Assembly (NCBI GenBank): GCA_004298295.1
Contig: SCUH01000212.1
Location: 1-23,902 of the forward strand
Length of the DNA stretch: 23,902 nucleotides
Direction: 5' to 3'
Source: Betaproteobacteria bacterium
GTDB taxonomy: Bacteria > Pseudomonadota > Gammaproteobacteria > Burkholderiales > SG8-39
A model generated the notes under the pieces. That model had not been told where the DNA came from. It did not search any database and saw only the letters and a program-made list of their open reading frames with translations. Made by a program: the position numbers and the translations under genes. Of this stretch, positions 1 to 7,505 are shown piece by piece; position 1 is the stretch's first letter, and every line of letters starts with the position of its first letter.

Positions 1-149
1 AATCCCGTCCTTCTGGCGGATCTGCGTGGCTTGCACGGCCAACCCCTTTCGACCCCCGCCCCACGGCGAGCGACTCGGGGCAAATATACCCGACCCGGCG
101 ATTTCAGGCAGGAAAAGGGGTCGCAGCCGATAATGCGCGCCCCACATCC
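1..149. other. Non-coding left edge, upstream of the LLM oxidoreductase
   Basis: No convincing gene is seen here. A G-rich stretch (GGAAAAGGGG, 111-120) lies about 30 bases before the TTG start at 150, too far for an ordinary ribosome binding site. An ATG at 133 opens only a six-codon frame (ATG to TGA at 151-153) that overlaps the next start, so it could at most be a tiny leader peptide. The A/T-rich AAATATACC at 82-90 is the only promoter-like patch, and I see no matching -35 element. Confidence 0.4.
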
Positions 150-1166
150 TTGAGCCAGGCGAACGTGATCCCGCTGTCGGTACTGGACCAGTCCCCGGTC
201 GTTTCGGGTTGCAGCCCACGGCAGGCGATCGAGGCCACGCTGGCGCTGGCGCGGCAGGCCGAAAACCTCGGCTACCGGCGCTATTGGCTCGCCGAGCACC
301 ACGCCATCGCGGCCATCGGCGACCCCTGCCCCGAGGTGCTGCTCGCCCGGTTGGGGGCCGAAACGAAGGCGCTGCGCATCGGCACCGGGGGCGTGCTCCT
401 GCCCTACTACAGCGCATTCAAGGTGGCCGAGGTGTTCCGCATGCTGGAAGCGCTCTACCCGGGCCGCATCGACCTTGGCATCGGGCGCGCTCCTGGAGGC
501 GATGCGCGCACCGCGCGCGCCGTCGGCGCGGGCAGGTTTCCGGACGCCGAGCAGTTCCCGCAACAGGTCTGGGAGCTCGCGAGCTACCTCTACGGCACGC
601 TTCCCGAGGACCACCCGGACCATGGCGTGCGGGTGCAGCCCGAGGGGCCCGGGGCGCCCGAGATCTGGCTCCTCGGATCGTCCGACTACAGCGGTGCGCT
701 CGCCGCGCAGCTGGGTTTGCGCTTTGCGTTCGCGCATTTCATCAATGCGCGCGGCGGCGACGCCGTGATGCGCACCTACCGCGCGCAATACCAGCCATCG
801 CCACGCGAGCCGACACCACGCGCCTTGCTGTGCTGCTTCGTCATCTGCGCCGAGTCCGATGCGCAAGCCGAGCGGCACGCGCGCGTCATGGACCTGCGGC
901 GGCTGGAGATGGCGTTGCGCCAGGAAAACCCCGTGCCCACGCTCGCACAGGCCGAGGCGCGCGCCTACAGCGCCGAAGAACGCGAGTACGTGCGCGGCCA
1001 GCGCGCGCGCACCGTGGTCGGCGATCCGGGCCGCTGCAGGGCGCGGCTGCTCGAGCTCGCCGCCCGATACGCCGCCGACGAACTCATGATCGTGACCATC
1101 ACCGGCGATTACGCGTCGCGCGCGAAGTCCTACGAGCTGCTCGCCGAGGCCTGGGCGCGTCAGTAG
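150..1166 (+). CDS. LLM-class flavin-dependent oxidoreductase (luciferase-like, YhbW type)
   Basis: This is a cytoplasmic TIM-barrel enzyme of the bacterial luciferase-like monooxygenase family, which uses reduced flavin (FMN or F420). The substrate cannot be told. The 338-residue length matches the family, for example E. coli YhbW. Visible family marks are PLSVLDQSPV at the N-terminus, WLAEHH near residues 46-51, the strand-loop GTGGVLLPYYS near residues 78-88, and LYPGRIDLGIGRAPGGD near residues 102-118. The start is taken as TTG at 150 because the family N-terminus (IPLSVLDQSP) begins only a few residues later and no in-frame ATG or GTG precedes it; the ribosome site is poor, so the exact start is uncertain. 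The last seven bases overlap the 3' end of the convergent ankyrin gene. The only same-strand neighbour is more than 4 kb away, so the gene appears monocistronic. Confidence 0.9.
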   Translation: MSQANVIPLSVLDQSPVVSGCSPRQAIEATLALARQAENLGYRRYWLAEHHAIAAIGDPCPEVLLARLGAETKALRIGTGGVLLPYYSAFKVAEVFRMLEALYPGRIDLGIGRAPGGDARTARAVGAGRFPDAEQFPQQVWELASYLYGTLPEDHPDHGVRVQPEGPGAPEIWLLGSSDYSGALAAQLGLRFAFAHFINARGGDAVMRTYRAQYQPSPREPTPRALLCCFVICAESDAQAERHARVMDLRRLEMALRQENPVPTLAQAEARAYSAEEREYVRGQRARTVVGDPGRCRARLLELAARYAADELMIVTITGDYASRAKSYELLAEAWARQ

Positions 1167-1867
1167 CGCTGAAAGCGCGGGTGGTTCGGGTCGTCGATAT
1201 CGAGCGTCTGGATGCCCTGGCTCGCCTTCGGCGGGGCGGACCGCCCCGCCAGCAGCTGGCCGATCGCGCCATGGCCGCGTGCGCGCGCAATTTCGGCCGC
1301 GCTGCGGCCGTCGCGGTTGCGCGCCGCCGGTTGCGCCGTGTGCTTGAGCAGCAGCTGCACCGTTTCGAAGTCGCCACCGTCGGCCGCGCCGTGCAGCGGC
1401 AGGTTACCCCGGATGTCCCTGAGATTGGCGTCTGCGCCACGCGCGAACAGATGCTGCGCCGTGGCCGCGTTTCCGGTGAGCGCCGCCCAATGCAGCGGCG
1501 TCTCGCCGTCGTCGTTGCGCGCCCGGGGATCGCCCCCCGCTGCGAGCAGCAGGTCCACGTACCAGGGATCCGCTTGCAGTGCTGCAAGGTGCAGCGCGGT
1601 TTCGCCGCTATTCGAGCGCGCCGATACCCTCACGCCCGCTTTCAGCAGAAGCACCGCGAGCTCGCGCAGGCCCTTTTCCACGGCGCGGTGCAGCGGTGTC
1701 TCGCCCTCGGCATTGCGCGCCCCGACATTGACGGCACGCTCGATGACCAGCCCTTCCGCGACGAGCGGCTTGCTCTGCTCGATGGCCTCGAACAGGCGCT
1801 CTTCGGGCGTCTGCGCCCAGGCCGCCGTTGTGAATACGATGAACGCGCCGAGCAGGGCTTGCCGCAT
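1160..1867 (-). CDS. Exported ankyrin-repeat protein
   Basis: This is a 235-residue protein with a cleavable-looking signal peptide: MRQ, then a hydrophobic stretch ending AAWAQ, with cleavage likely near residue 18. It is therefore probably periplasmic. About five ankyrin repeats follow, from roughly residue 50 to 217, marked by repeated GETPLHRA, GETALHLA, GETPLHWA, GNLPLHGA and a degenerate GRSAAEIA. A short tail (IQTLDIDDPNHPRFQRY) ends the protein. Ankyrin repeats bind other proteins; no enzymatic domain is seen and no partner can be named. The ATG start lies 30 bases after the stop of the TauE/SafE gene, so this is likely the last gene of the LemA operon. No strong ribosome site is visible. 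The 3' end overlaps the convergent flavin oxidoreductase by seven bases. Confidence 0.88.
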   Translation of the reverse strand: MRQALLGAFIVFTTAAWAQTPEERLFEAIEQSKPLVAEGLVIERAVNVGARNAEGETPLHRAVEKGLRELAVLLLKAGVRVSARSNSGETALHLAALQADPWYVDLLLAAGGDPRARNDDGETPLHWAALTGNAATAQHLFARGADANLRDIRGNLPLHGAADGGDFETVQLLLKHTAQPAARNRDGRSAAEIARARGHGAIGQLLAGRSAPPKASQGIQTLDIDDPNHPRFQRY

Positions 1868-1897
1868 GGGCGCATTTTATCGGGGCGGGCGGTGCCG

Positions 1898-2674
1898 CTA
1901 CCGCGCCAAGTGCCCAAGGTACGCATACTGCGCGAACAGCAGCGCCGCCATGATCCACAGCGCGCCGCGCAGCCATCTGCGGTAGGTGGTGGCGTCGATG
2001 TGTTCCCGCAGCCGCATGCCCGCGAACAGGGTCACGACCGCGGGCACCGCGAATACGGCGGCCGCGAGCCAGACGGCCGTCGCCACGTTGCCGTAGACCG
2101 CCCAGGTGCCAACCTGCATCGCCTTGCCCACCGAGAAGCACAGGTTGAGCGTCTGCACCGTGGCGATCGGTGTCACGCCGAGCAGCATCAGGTAGATGAT
2201 GAGCGGCGGCACCGCGACATTGGCGGTCGACTCGAAAAATCCGGCCAGCAGGCCAACGCCCAGACCGATCGCCAGCCGGTGGCGCTGCACCCACATGCTC
2301 TCGCCGCGCTTCACGCGGTCGAGGCCGAGGTAGACGAGGATCAGCACTGCGAGCACCAGCAGGAACGGGGTCGGGTCGGCGCCAATCAGCAGGCGGGTGC
2401 CGGCGTAGGACCCGGTGCCCATCGTGAGCGGCAAGAACCAGAAGCGCGCCAGCGCCTGGCGCCAGCCGCCGCCCCGCACCACCGAAAGCACCGTCATCAC
2501 CAGCGTGACCGGCGCCACCAGCACGATCGCCGTCTTGATGTCGAGCGCGAGTGCCACCAGGGGTGTCGCAATCAGCGGAAAGCCGAGGCCCAGCGCGCCG
2601 TGCACGAATGCGGACAGCACCATCACCGCGGCGACGAAGGCGAGCTGCCAAGCCTCGATCGACTCCAGCGTCAC
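1898..2674 (-). CDS. TauE/SafE-family membrane permease
   Basis: This is a 258-residue, very hydrophobic inner-membrane protein of the sulfite exporter TauE/SafE (former DUF81) family. Members export or import small organic or sulfur-containing anions; the substrate here is unknown. Hydrophobic segments run through the whole length, with typical features such as FVHGALGLGFPLIATPLVAL near residues 25-44, GLLAGFFESTANVAVPPLIIYLM in the middle, and QTLNLCFSVGKAMQ. The start is placed at the GTG at 2674 because it gives the standard family length and forms a GTGA overlap with the stop of the upstream M48 gene, indicating translational coupling. The frame stays open 17 codons further upstream, but that extension (MPAAAAARIGRPRYTAG) lies inside the protease gene and is not family-like. 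It is probably the third gene of the LemA operon. Confidence 0.88.
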   Translation of the reverse strand: MTLESIEAWQLAFVAAVMVLSAFVHGALGLGFPLIATPLVALALDIKTAIVLVAPVTLVMTVLSVVRGGGWRQALARFWFLPLTMGTGSYAGTRLLIGADPTPFLLVLAVLILVYLGLDRVKRGESMWVQRHRLAIGLGVGLLAGFFESTANVAVPPLIIYLMLLGVTPIATVQTLNLCFSVGKAMQVGTWAVYGNVATAVWLAAAVFAVPAVVTLFAGMRLREHIDATTYRRWLRGALWIMAALLFAQYAYLGHLAR

Positions 2675-4686
2675 GCCTGCAGTGTAGCGGGGTCGACCGA
2701 TTCGAGCAGCGGCGGCAGCGGGCAATCCAGCACCGCCCCCACCAGGCGCATCAGCTCCGCCTCGGCGACGCGGATGCGGCCGTCCACCGACACTGCGGCG
2801 AACAGGCCTCTCACGAGTATCGCCTTCTGCAGCGGCGCCAGTTCCCGCAGCGCGGCGAGCGCACGGGCGGCGGCATCGATCGCAATCTCGCCCGAGGAAT
2901 CGGGTTCGCCTTCCAGGTTCATCGCCTTGATCCCGGCCCGCATCGCCTCGAGCAGGCGCTGTTCCCGATCCCCCGTGGCATCGCTGCGCACACCGGCGTG
3001 CGCCAAGAGACCCAGCAGAACCAGCACCTGCGGTTTCAGTTCGGCGAGCCTGCGGCGCGCGATCGTACTGGTCCCCGCATTCGGCGCGAGCTGGTGGCGG
3101 ACCAGCGTCATCACGACGAACTCCTCCAGCGACACGCGCCGGTCGGCGTGAATCACGAGCTTCAGCGCCTCGATGAGAGCGCTCTTGTCCTGCGCCGGCG
3201 CCAGTTTCACCGCCGGCAGCGCCAGATCGAGCAGCGGCAGGCGAAACGCCGGACCGAGACGACGCGCGAGCGGCGCCGCCGCCGCAGCGCCGCTCGCGAG
3301 TTCCGCGTGACCCGCCGCCTCGAGCGCCGCAAGCTGCCCGGCCATGACATCATCCTGGGGCGCCAACAACAGGGCGACGACGATCGCGCGCGCGGGCCCG
3401 GTCGCGTGCAAGGCGTCGCGCAGCGGCTGCGGCAGCGAGGCCAGCAGTCGCGCCGCGTAATCGATCTTGGCGCCAGCCACGGCTCCGACCAGCGCCGCAC
3501 TCTCTCCCGCGGACCGTCCCCACGCCGCGCTGGTGTCGGAACTCCGCCGTCCGGCCGACGCCGCTGCCGCGCCGGTGGCCGCGAAGCCGGCGCCGCGCCC
3601 GAAGGCCTCTTCGCCGCCCGCAACGGCCGGCGGCGCGGCCTGTTCGCGCCGGCTACGGTAGGCCGTCGGCTGGAAACCCGGACGCACGCGCCGGATGCGT
3701 TCCTCGAGCGGCGGGTGCGTGTCAAAGAAGCCTCCGAACCAGACCTTGATCCCCTGGCCGAAGAACATGTGCGCCAGCTCCTCGGCGTAGCGGTTCGAGA
3801 TCAGGCCCGTGCCGCGACCGATCTGGTCGAGCGCCCCGGCGATGCCGTCGGGATTGCGCGTGAACTGCACGCTCGAAGCATCCGCCAGGAATTCGCGCTG
3901 GCGCGACACCGCGGCCTTGATCAGGCGCGCGAAGAACAGGCCCACGTAGCCGATGACGAACAGCGCCAGGCCGAGGGCGAAGATGCCGCCGGTATTGCGG
4001 CTGTCGCGGCTCTCGCGCACGCTGCGCATGACGAATTCGCCGATCGCGCCGATGAACACGATGCCGGCCAGCACGCCGATCATGCGGATGTTCAGGCGCA
4101 TGTCGCCGTTCAGGATGTGGCTGAACTCGTGCCCGATCACGCCCTGCAGCTCGTCGCGCGTGAGCGTCTCGAGCGTGCCGCGCGTCACGGCCACCATCGA
4201 ATTGGAGACGTCGTAGCCGGCGGCGAAGGCGTTGATGCCGCGTTCATCGTCCATCACATAGACCGCCGGCACGCGCACGCCCGAGGCGATCGCCATCTCT
4301 TCGACCACGTTGAGCAGGCGCCGCTCCAGCGGATCGCGCGTTCCGGGGGCAATGCGCCGCGCACCGATCATTTCCGCCACCGCGCTGCCGCCGCCGGCGA
4401 GCTTGACGACATTCACCGTGCTGACGATCAGGATGACGCCCGCGGTGAGCGCCGCGCCGCCCAGGTAGAGCGCGCTCGGCACGTGCCGGTAAACGACCAG
4501 CACGCCGGGTTTGGTTCCCGCCGGGAGCGTGAAGTCGCTGTTGAGGCTCCAGAGATAGACCGTGGCGATCACGAGGTCTACCGCGATCACCACGGCGACC
4601 ACCGCCAGCAGGAACAGCACCACCATCACGCGCGTGTTGCGGCGCGCGAGATGCTGGTGCTCGAAGAAGGTTGCTGCCGCCGGCAC
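2671..4686 (-). CDS. Large membrane M48 zinc metalloprotease with C-terminal extension
   Basis: This is a 671-residue inner-membrane protease of the HtpX-like M48 family. Two membrane segments lie near residues 20-45 and 72-95. The zinc site is HEFSH at 186-190, with the third ligand probably E265 in REFLADA. Two further hydrophobic stretches sit between them (about 203-220 and 233-256), as in HtpX. The catalytic part ends near THPPLEERIRRVRPGF (about residue 335). An alanine/glycine-rich linker follows, then a roughly 280-residue helical C-terminal region with two acidic patches (IHADRRVSLEEF and VSVDGRIRVAEAELM) that resemble TerB-type repeats; that likeness is tentative. The GTG start is 20 bases after the LemA stop, and the stop overlaps the TauE start by four bases. 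LemA next to M48 is a recurrent arrangement suggesting joint membrane-protein quality control (inference). Confidence 0.92.
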   Translation of the reverse strand: MPAAATFFEHQHLARRNTRVMVVLFLLAVVAVVIAVDLVIATVYLWSLNSDFTLPAGTKPGVLVVYRHVPSALYLGGAALTAGVILIVSTVNVVKLAGGGSAVAEMIGARRIAPGTRDPLERRLLNVVEEMAIASGVRVPAVYVMDDERGINAFAAGYDVSNSMVAVTRGTLETLTRDELQGVIGHEFSHILNGDMRLNIRMIGVLAGIVFIGAIGEFVMRSVRESRDSRNTGGIFALGLALFVIGYVGLFFARLIKAAVSRQREFLADASSVQFTRNPDGIAGALDQIGRGTGLISNRYAEELAHMFFGQGIKVWFGGFFDTHPPLEERIRRVRPGFQPTAYRSRREQAAPPAVAGGEEAFGRGAGFAATGAAAASAGRRSSDTSAAWGRSAGESAALVGAVAGAKIDYAARLLASLPQPLRDALHATGPARAIVVALLLAPQDDVMAGQLAALEAAGHAELASGAAAAAPLARRLGPAFRLPLLDLALPAVKLAPAQDKSALIEALKLVIHADRRVSLEEFVVMTLVRHQLAPNAGTSTIARRRLAELKPQVLVLLGLLAHAGVRSDATGDREQRLLEAMRAGIKAMNLEGEPDSSGEIAIDAAARALAALRELAPLQKAILVRGLFAAVSVDGRIRVAEAELMRLVGAVLDCPLPPLLESVDPATLQA

Positions 4687-4706
4687 CGCGGCCCTGCGCG
4701 CCGCGC

Positions 4707-5291
4707 CTAGAACTTCACCTGCGGAGCCGCGCGCTCCTCGGCCGACTCGGTCGCGGCGAGCAGCTCGGCCGGCCCGAAGCCGAACAGGCCGGCGAAGAGG
4801 CTGTCGGGAAACGATTCGCGCTTGGTGTTGTACTCCATCACCGAGTCGTTGAACGCCTGCCGTGCGAACGCTACTTTATTCTCGGTGCTGGTGAGCTCTT
4901 CCTGCAGCGCCAGCATGTTCTGGTTCGCCTTCAGGTCGGGATACGCCTCGGCGAGCGCGAACAGGCGGCCCAGCACGCCGCTCAGCGCGCCCTCGGCGGC
5001 GCCGAGTTGCTGCATCGCGGCCGGGTTGCCCGGATTGGCGCTCGCCGCCTGCGCCGCGGTGATCGCCACGTTGCGCGCCTTGATCACCGCCTCGAGCGTC
5101 TCGCGCTCGTGCTTGATGTAGCCCTTGGCGGTCTCGACGAGGTTCGGGATCAGATCGTAGCGGCGCTTGAGCTGCACGTCGATCTGCGCGAAGGCGTTCT
5201 TGAAACGGTTGCGCAGCGCGACCAGGCCGTTGTAAATCGACACGGCCCAGAAAGCGAGGGCGACGACGACGGCGAGCGTGATCCAGCCCAT
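4707..5291 (-). CDS. lemA: LemA family protein
   Basis: This is a 194-residue protein with one N-terminal membrane segment (about residues 3-21) followed by a long helical domain presumed to face the periplasm. Family signatures are clear: YNGLVALRNRFKNAFAQIDV, LKRRYDLIPNLVETAKGY, the central ALSGVLGRLFALAEAYPDLKAN, and ENKVAFARQAFNDSVMEYN. It ends in the usual short tail (APQVKF). LemA proteins have no known catalytic activity and are often encoded beside M48 proteases, as here. The ATG at 5291 is chosen because it has a strong ribosome site four bases upstream and begins right before the membrane helix. The open frame extends 16 codons further, but those residues (MMRYSSRQPLVPRGGT) run through the ribosome site and do not fit the family. 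It is the first gene of a four-gene minus-strand operon. Confidence 0.95.
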   Translation of the reverse strand: MGWITLAVVVALAFWAVSIYNGLVALRNRFKNAFAQIDVQLKRRYDLIPNLVETAKGYIKHERETLEAVIKARNVAITAAQAASANPGNPAAMQQLGAAEGALSGVLGRLFALAEAYPDLKANQNMLALQEELTSTENKVAFARQAFNDSVMEYNTKRESFPDSLFAGLFGFGPAELLAATESAEERAAPQVKF

Positions 5292-5350
5292 GGTTCCTCC
5301 CCTTGGCACGAGTGGCTGGCGGCTACTATAGCGCATCATAGAATGCGGAC
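5292..5350. promoter_or_regulatory. Divergent promoter region between lemA and the secreted M48 gene
   Basis: This 59-base gap is the only spacer between two back-to-back units. On the plus strand TTGGCA (5303-5308) can pair with TATAGC (5327-5332, 18-base spacer) or TACTAT (5324-5329, 15-base spacer). On the minus strand TATGAT (5340-5335) and TATAGT (5330-5325) resemble -10 boxes, but no good -35 is visible. The A/T-rich patch ACTATAGCGCATCATAG stands out from its GC-rich surroundings. The predicted plus-strand leader would be very short. Confidence 0.35.
5296..5304 (-). promoter_or_regulatory. Strong ribosome binding site that fixes the LemA start
   Basis: Read on the minus strand this is AAGGGGAGG, followed by AACC and then the ATG at 5291. 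It decides for the 194-residue start over the longer 210-residue reading. Confidence 0.7.
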
Positions 5351-6184
5351 GTGAATCAGCGCATGTCTCCCGCCCGCGTCAAAGCGTGGTTGCTGGCCGC
5401 CGTGCTCGCCGCCTGCGCGGTGCTTGCGCAAGCCCAGCAGGATGGCGTGGACGTACGCAGGAGCCGCCTGCTCCTCCTGCCCGCCTCGACCGTTGAGCGC
5501 GCCTCGGCGCAGCAGTACGCCCAGCTGATGCGCACCGCGGCGCGCAAAGATGCGCTCAACGCGGACCGCCGCGAGGTGGAGCGCCTGCGCAACATCGCGC
5601 GCGAACTGATCCCGCACGCGGCGCGCTTCAACCCCGAAGCGCAGCGCTGGCGCTGGGAAGTGAACCTGGTGAGCTCCGCGAGCGTCAATGCCTTTTGCAT
5701 GCCCGGCGGCAAGATTGCCTTCTTCAGCGGCATTCTCGACGCGCTCAAGCTGAGCGACGCCGAAGTGGCCGCCATCATGGGGCACGAAATGGCGCACGCC
5801 CTGCTCGAGCACGGGCGCGCACGCATGTCGGAGCAGGTGCTGAAGAGCATCGGCGTGTCGGTGGCGGCGGCGATGCTCAATCTCGGCCAGCTGTCCACCG
5901 AACTGCTCGCGGGAGCGGCCAACCTCGCGCTGACGCTGCCTTTTTCGCGCCGGCACGAGACCGACGCCGACCTGGCCGGCATGGAACTGGCGGCGCGCGC
6001 CGGTTACGATCCGCGCGCCGCGGCCGCGGTCTGGCACAAGATGCAGCGGCTGGGTTCGCAAGCCGGCAGGGGCCAGCCGCCGCAATTTCTTTCCACGCAC
6101 CCCTCGCACGAAGCGCGCATCCGCGACATCGAGGCCAACCTGCCGAAAGTGCTGCCGCTCTATGACGCCGCGCGCCGCCGGTGA
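5351..6184 (+). CDS. Exported M48 family metalloprotease (YcaL/LoiP-like)
   Basis: This is a 277-residue zinc protease of the compact exported M48 type, unrelated in layout to the large membrane protease next door. The zinc site is HEMAH at 145-149 inside GHEMAHALLEH, with the third ligand E203 in RRHETDAD. The C-terminal FLSTHPSHEARIRDIEANLPK is the usual substrate-side motif. The N-terminus carries a signal sequence. LAAC at residues 19-22 fits a lipobox, so it may be an outer-membrane or periplasmic lipoprotein like LoiP; otherwise cleavage after AQA (about residue 28) would release it. The start is GTG at 5351 or ATG at 5363 (four codons shorter); both keep the signal. Its 3' end overlaps the next gene by 23 bases, so the two are probably one transcript. 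The likely role is degradation of misassembled envelope proteins (inference). Confidence 0.92.
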   Translation: MNQRMSPARVKAWLLAAVLAACAVLAQAQQDGVDVRRSRLLLLPASTVERASAQQYAQLMRTAARKDALNADRREVERLRNIARELIPHAARFNPEAQRWRWEVNLVSSASVNAFCMPGGKIAFFSGILDALKLSDAEVAAIMGHEMAHALLEHGRARMSEQVLKSIGVSVAAAMLNLGQLSTELLAGAANLALTLPFSRRHETDADLAGMELAARAGYDPRAAAAVWHKMQRLGSQAGRGQPPQFLSTHPSHEARIRDIEANLPKVLPLYDAARRR

Positions 6185-7313
6185 TGTCGATGTCGCCATC
6201 GTCGGCGCGGGCATTGCCGGCGCCTCCGCGGCGCATTTCCTGGCGCCGCAAGCGAGCGTGCTGCTGCTCGAGCGCGAAGCGCAGCCCGGCTACCACACTA
6301 CCGGCCGTTCGGCGGCGCTATTCTCCGAAGCGTACGGCAATGCGACGGTTCGCGCGCTGACGCGCGCCAGCCGCGCTTTTTTCGAATCGCCGCCCGCTGG
6401 TTTCGCCGCCCAGCCGCTGCTCGCGCCTCGCGGTCACCTGATTTTCTGCACCCCGGACCAGAGCGCGCTTCTCGAGGCAGCGGCCGCCGACATGGCGACG
6501 ACGGGAACGAGCGTCGAGAAACTTTCGGGCGCCGAAGTGCGCGCGCGAGTGCCGGCCCTGCGCGAGAGCCACGCTGATGCCGGCGTGCTCGACGCCGCGG
6601 CGCGGGATGTCGACGTGCACGCGCTGCTGCAGGGTTTCCTGCGCGGCGCGCGGGCCAGGGGCGCACGCGTCGTGGCGCACGCCGAGCTGCTCGCGGCGGA
6701 ATATTCGGCTGGCCGCTGGCGCCTCGCGACACGCGACGGCGAGTTTTCCGCCGGCGTGCTGGTCGATGCCGCGGGTGCCTGGGCCGACGAGGTCGCGCGA
6801 CTGACAGGGGTCACGCCGCTTGGTCTGCAGCCGCTGCGGCGCACGGCGGTGGTGTTCGAGTGCCGCCGTCACGCCGGGGCGCGCGACTGGCCGATGGCCG
6901 TGAGCGCCGACGAATCGCTTTATTTCAGGCCCGAGGCCGGGCGCTTCCTCGCGTCGCCGGCGGATGAAACCATCTCGGTGCCTTGCGACGCGCAGCCGGA
7001 GGAGCTCGACGTCGCAATGCTGGTCGAGCGTCTGCAGGCCGCGACCAGCTTCGACATCCGCCGCATCCATGCCAAGTGGGCCGGATTGAGGACCTTCGCG
7101 GCGGACCGCTCGCTGGTTGCCGGATTTGACGAACGTCAACGATTCTTCTTCTGGCTTGCGGGCCAGGGCGGCTACGGCATACAAACCGCTCCGGCGATGG
7201 GCATGCTGGCCGCATCGCTGATCACCGGGTCCGACGTTCCGGGCGCGATCCGGGACCAGGGCGTGACTCCGGATCTGCTGGCGCCGGTGCGCCTGCGATC
7301 GGGGGCCGGCTAG
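6162..7313 (+). CDS. FAD-dependent D-amino-acid dehydrogenase-like enzyme (DauA-type fold)
   Basis: This is a 383-residue DAO-family flavoenzyme. The dinucleotide-binding motif GAGIAG is at residues 15-20, and the C-terminal FAD motif is GQGGYGIQT. From memory it is strikingly close to Pseudomonas aeruginosa D-arginine dehydrogenase, sharing REAQPGYH(T/S)TGRSAA, RALT.ASRAFF, PPAGF, LGLQP.RR, DES.Y and WAGLR. Residues matching the enzyme's Y53, R222, Y249 and R305 are kept (Y58 here, the RR after LGLQP, the Y of DESLY, the R of WAGLR). However, the position matching H48 is L53, and the position matching E87, which contacts the D-arginine guanidinium, is H92. Deamination of a D-amino acid to a keto acid is therefore likely, but a basic substrate is doubtful. 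The ATG at 6162 overlaps the M48 gene by 23 bases. Confidence 0.88.
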   Translation: MTPRAAGDVDVAIVGAGIAGASAAHFLAPQASVLLLEREAQPGYHTTGRSAALFSEAYGNATVRALTRASRAFFESPPAGFAAQPLLAPRGHLIFCTPDQSALLEAAAADMATTGTSVEKLSGAEVRARVPALRESHADAGVLDAAARDVDVHALLQGFLRGARARGARVVAHAELLAAEYSAGRWRLATRDGEFSAGVLVDAAGAWADEVARLTGVTPLGLQPLRRTAVVFECRRHAGARDWPMAVSADESLYFRPEAGRFLASPADETISVPCDAQPEELDVAMLVERLQAATSFDIRRIHAKWAGLRTFAADRSLVAGFDERQRFFFWLAGQGGYGIQTAPAMGMLAASLITGSDVPGAIRDQGVTPDLLAPVRLRSGAG

Positions 7314-7394
7314 AGCGCGAAGGGCGCCGCGAGGCAAGCCCTCCGGGCACAGCGAACCACGAACTGCAGCCGGGCAATGCCCAGGGCTTGGATT

Positions 7395-7436
7395 GTCGCC
7401 ACGAGGCGACCTATCCGGTCAAATCATGGATAGAAT
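7395..7436 (+). promoter_or_regulatory. Possible promoter and operator upstream of the secretion operon
   Basis: The 192-base gap at 7314-7505 holds a perfect inverted repeat, GTCGCC-ACGA-GGCGAC (7395-7410), and 20 bases downstream TAGAAT (7431-7436), a 5-of-6 match to a -10 box. No good -35 is present, and the inverted repeat occupies about that position, so a regulator could bind there (inference). The predicted leader is about 63 bases, ending in the ribosome site GGGGAGG (7494-7500), five bases before the GTG at 7506. A smaller hairpin, GGGC-AAT-GCCC, is at 7372-7382. Confidence 0.3.
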
Positions 7437-7505
7437 CGTGGCAGGTTTACGGATGTCGATGGTCTCGGGCCAACCGCCAAGGCCATCGTCTGCGGGGAGG
7501 TCGAA

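Noticed and set aside
133..153. ATG at 133 as start of the LLM oxidoreductase
   Set aside because: It is out of frame with the gene and stops after six codons.
209..4710. Very long plus-strand open frames opposite the ankyrin, permease and protease genes (980 and 719 codons)
   Set aside because: Arg/His/Gln-rich nonsense with no family likeness, lying antisense to well-recognised genes. They arise because high GC content removes stop codons.
5292..5339. Upstream extension of LemA to the start at 5339
   Set aside because: The added residues cross a strong ribosome site and are unlike the family N-terminus; the ATG at 5291 fits better.
7320..7342. AGGGC/GCCCT pair after the FAD enzyme gene as a terminator
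   Set aside because: A five-base stem with a 12-base loop and no T-tract is too weak to call.
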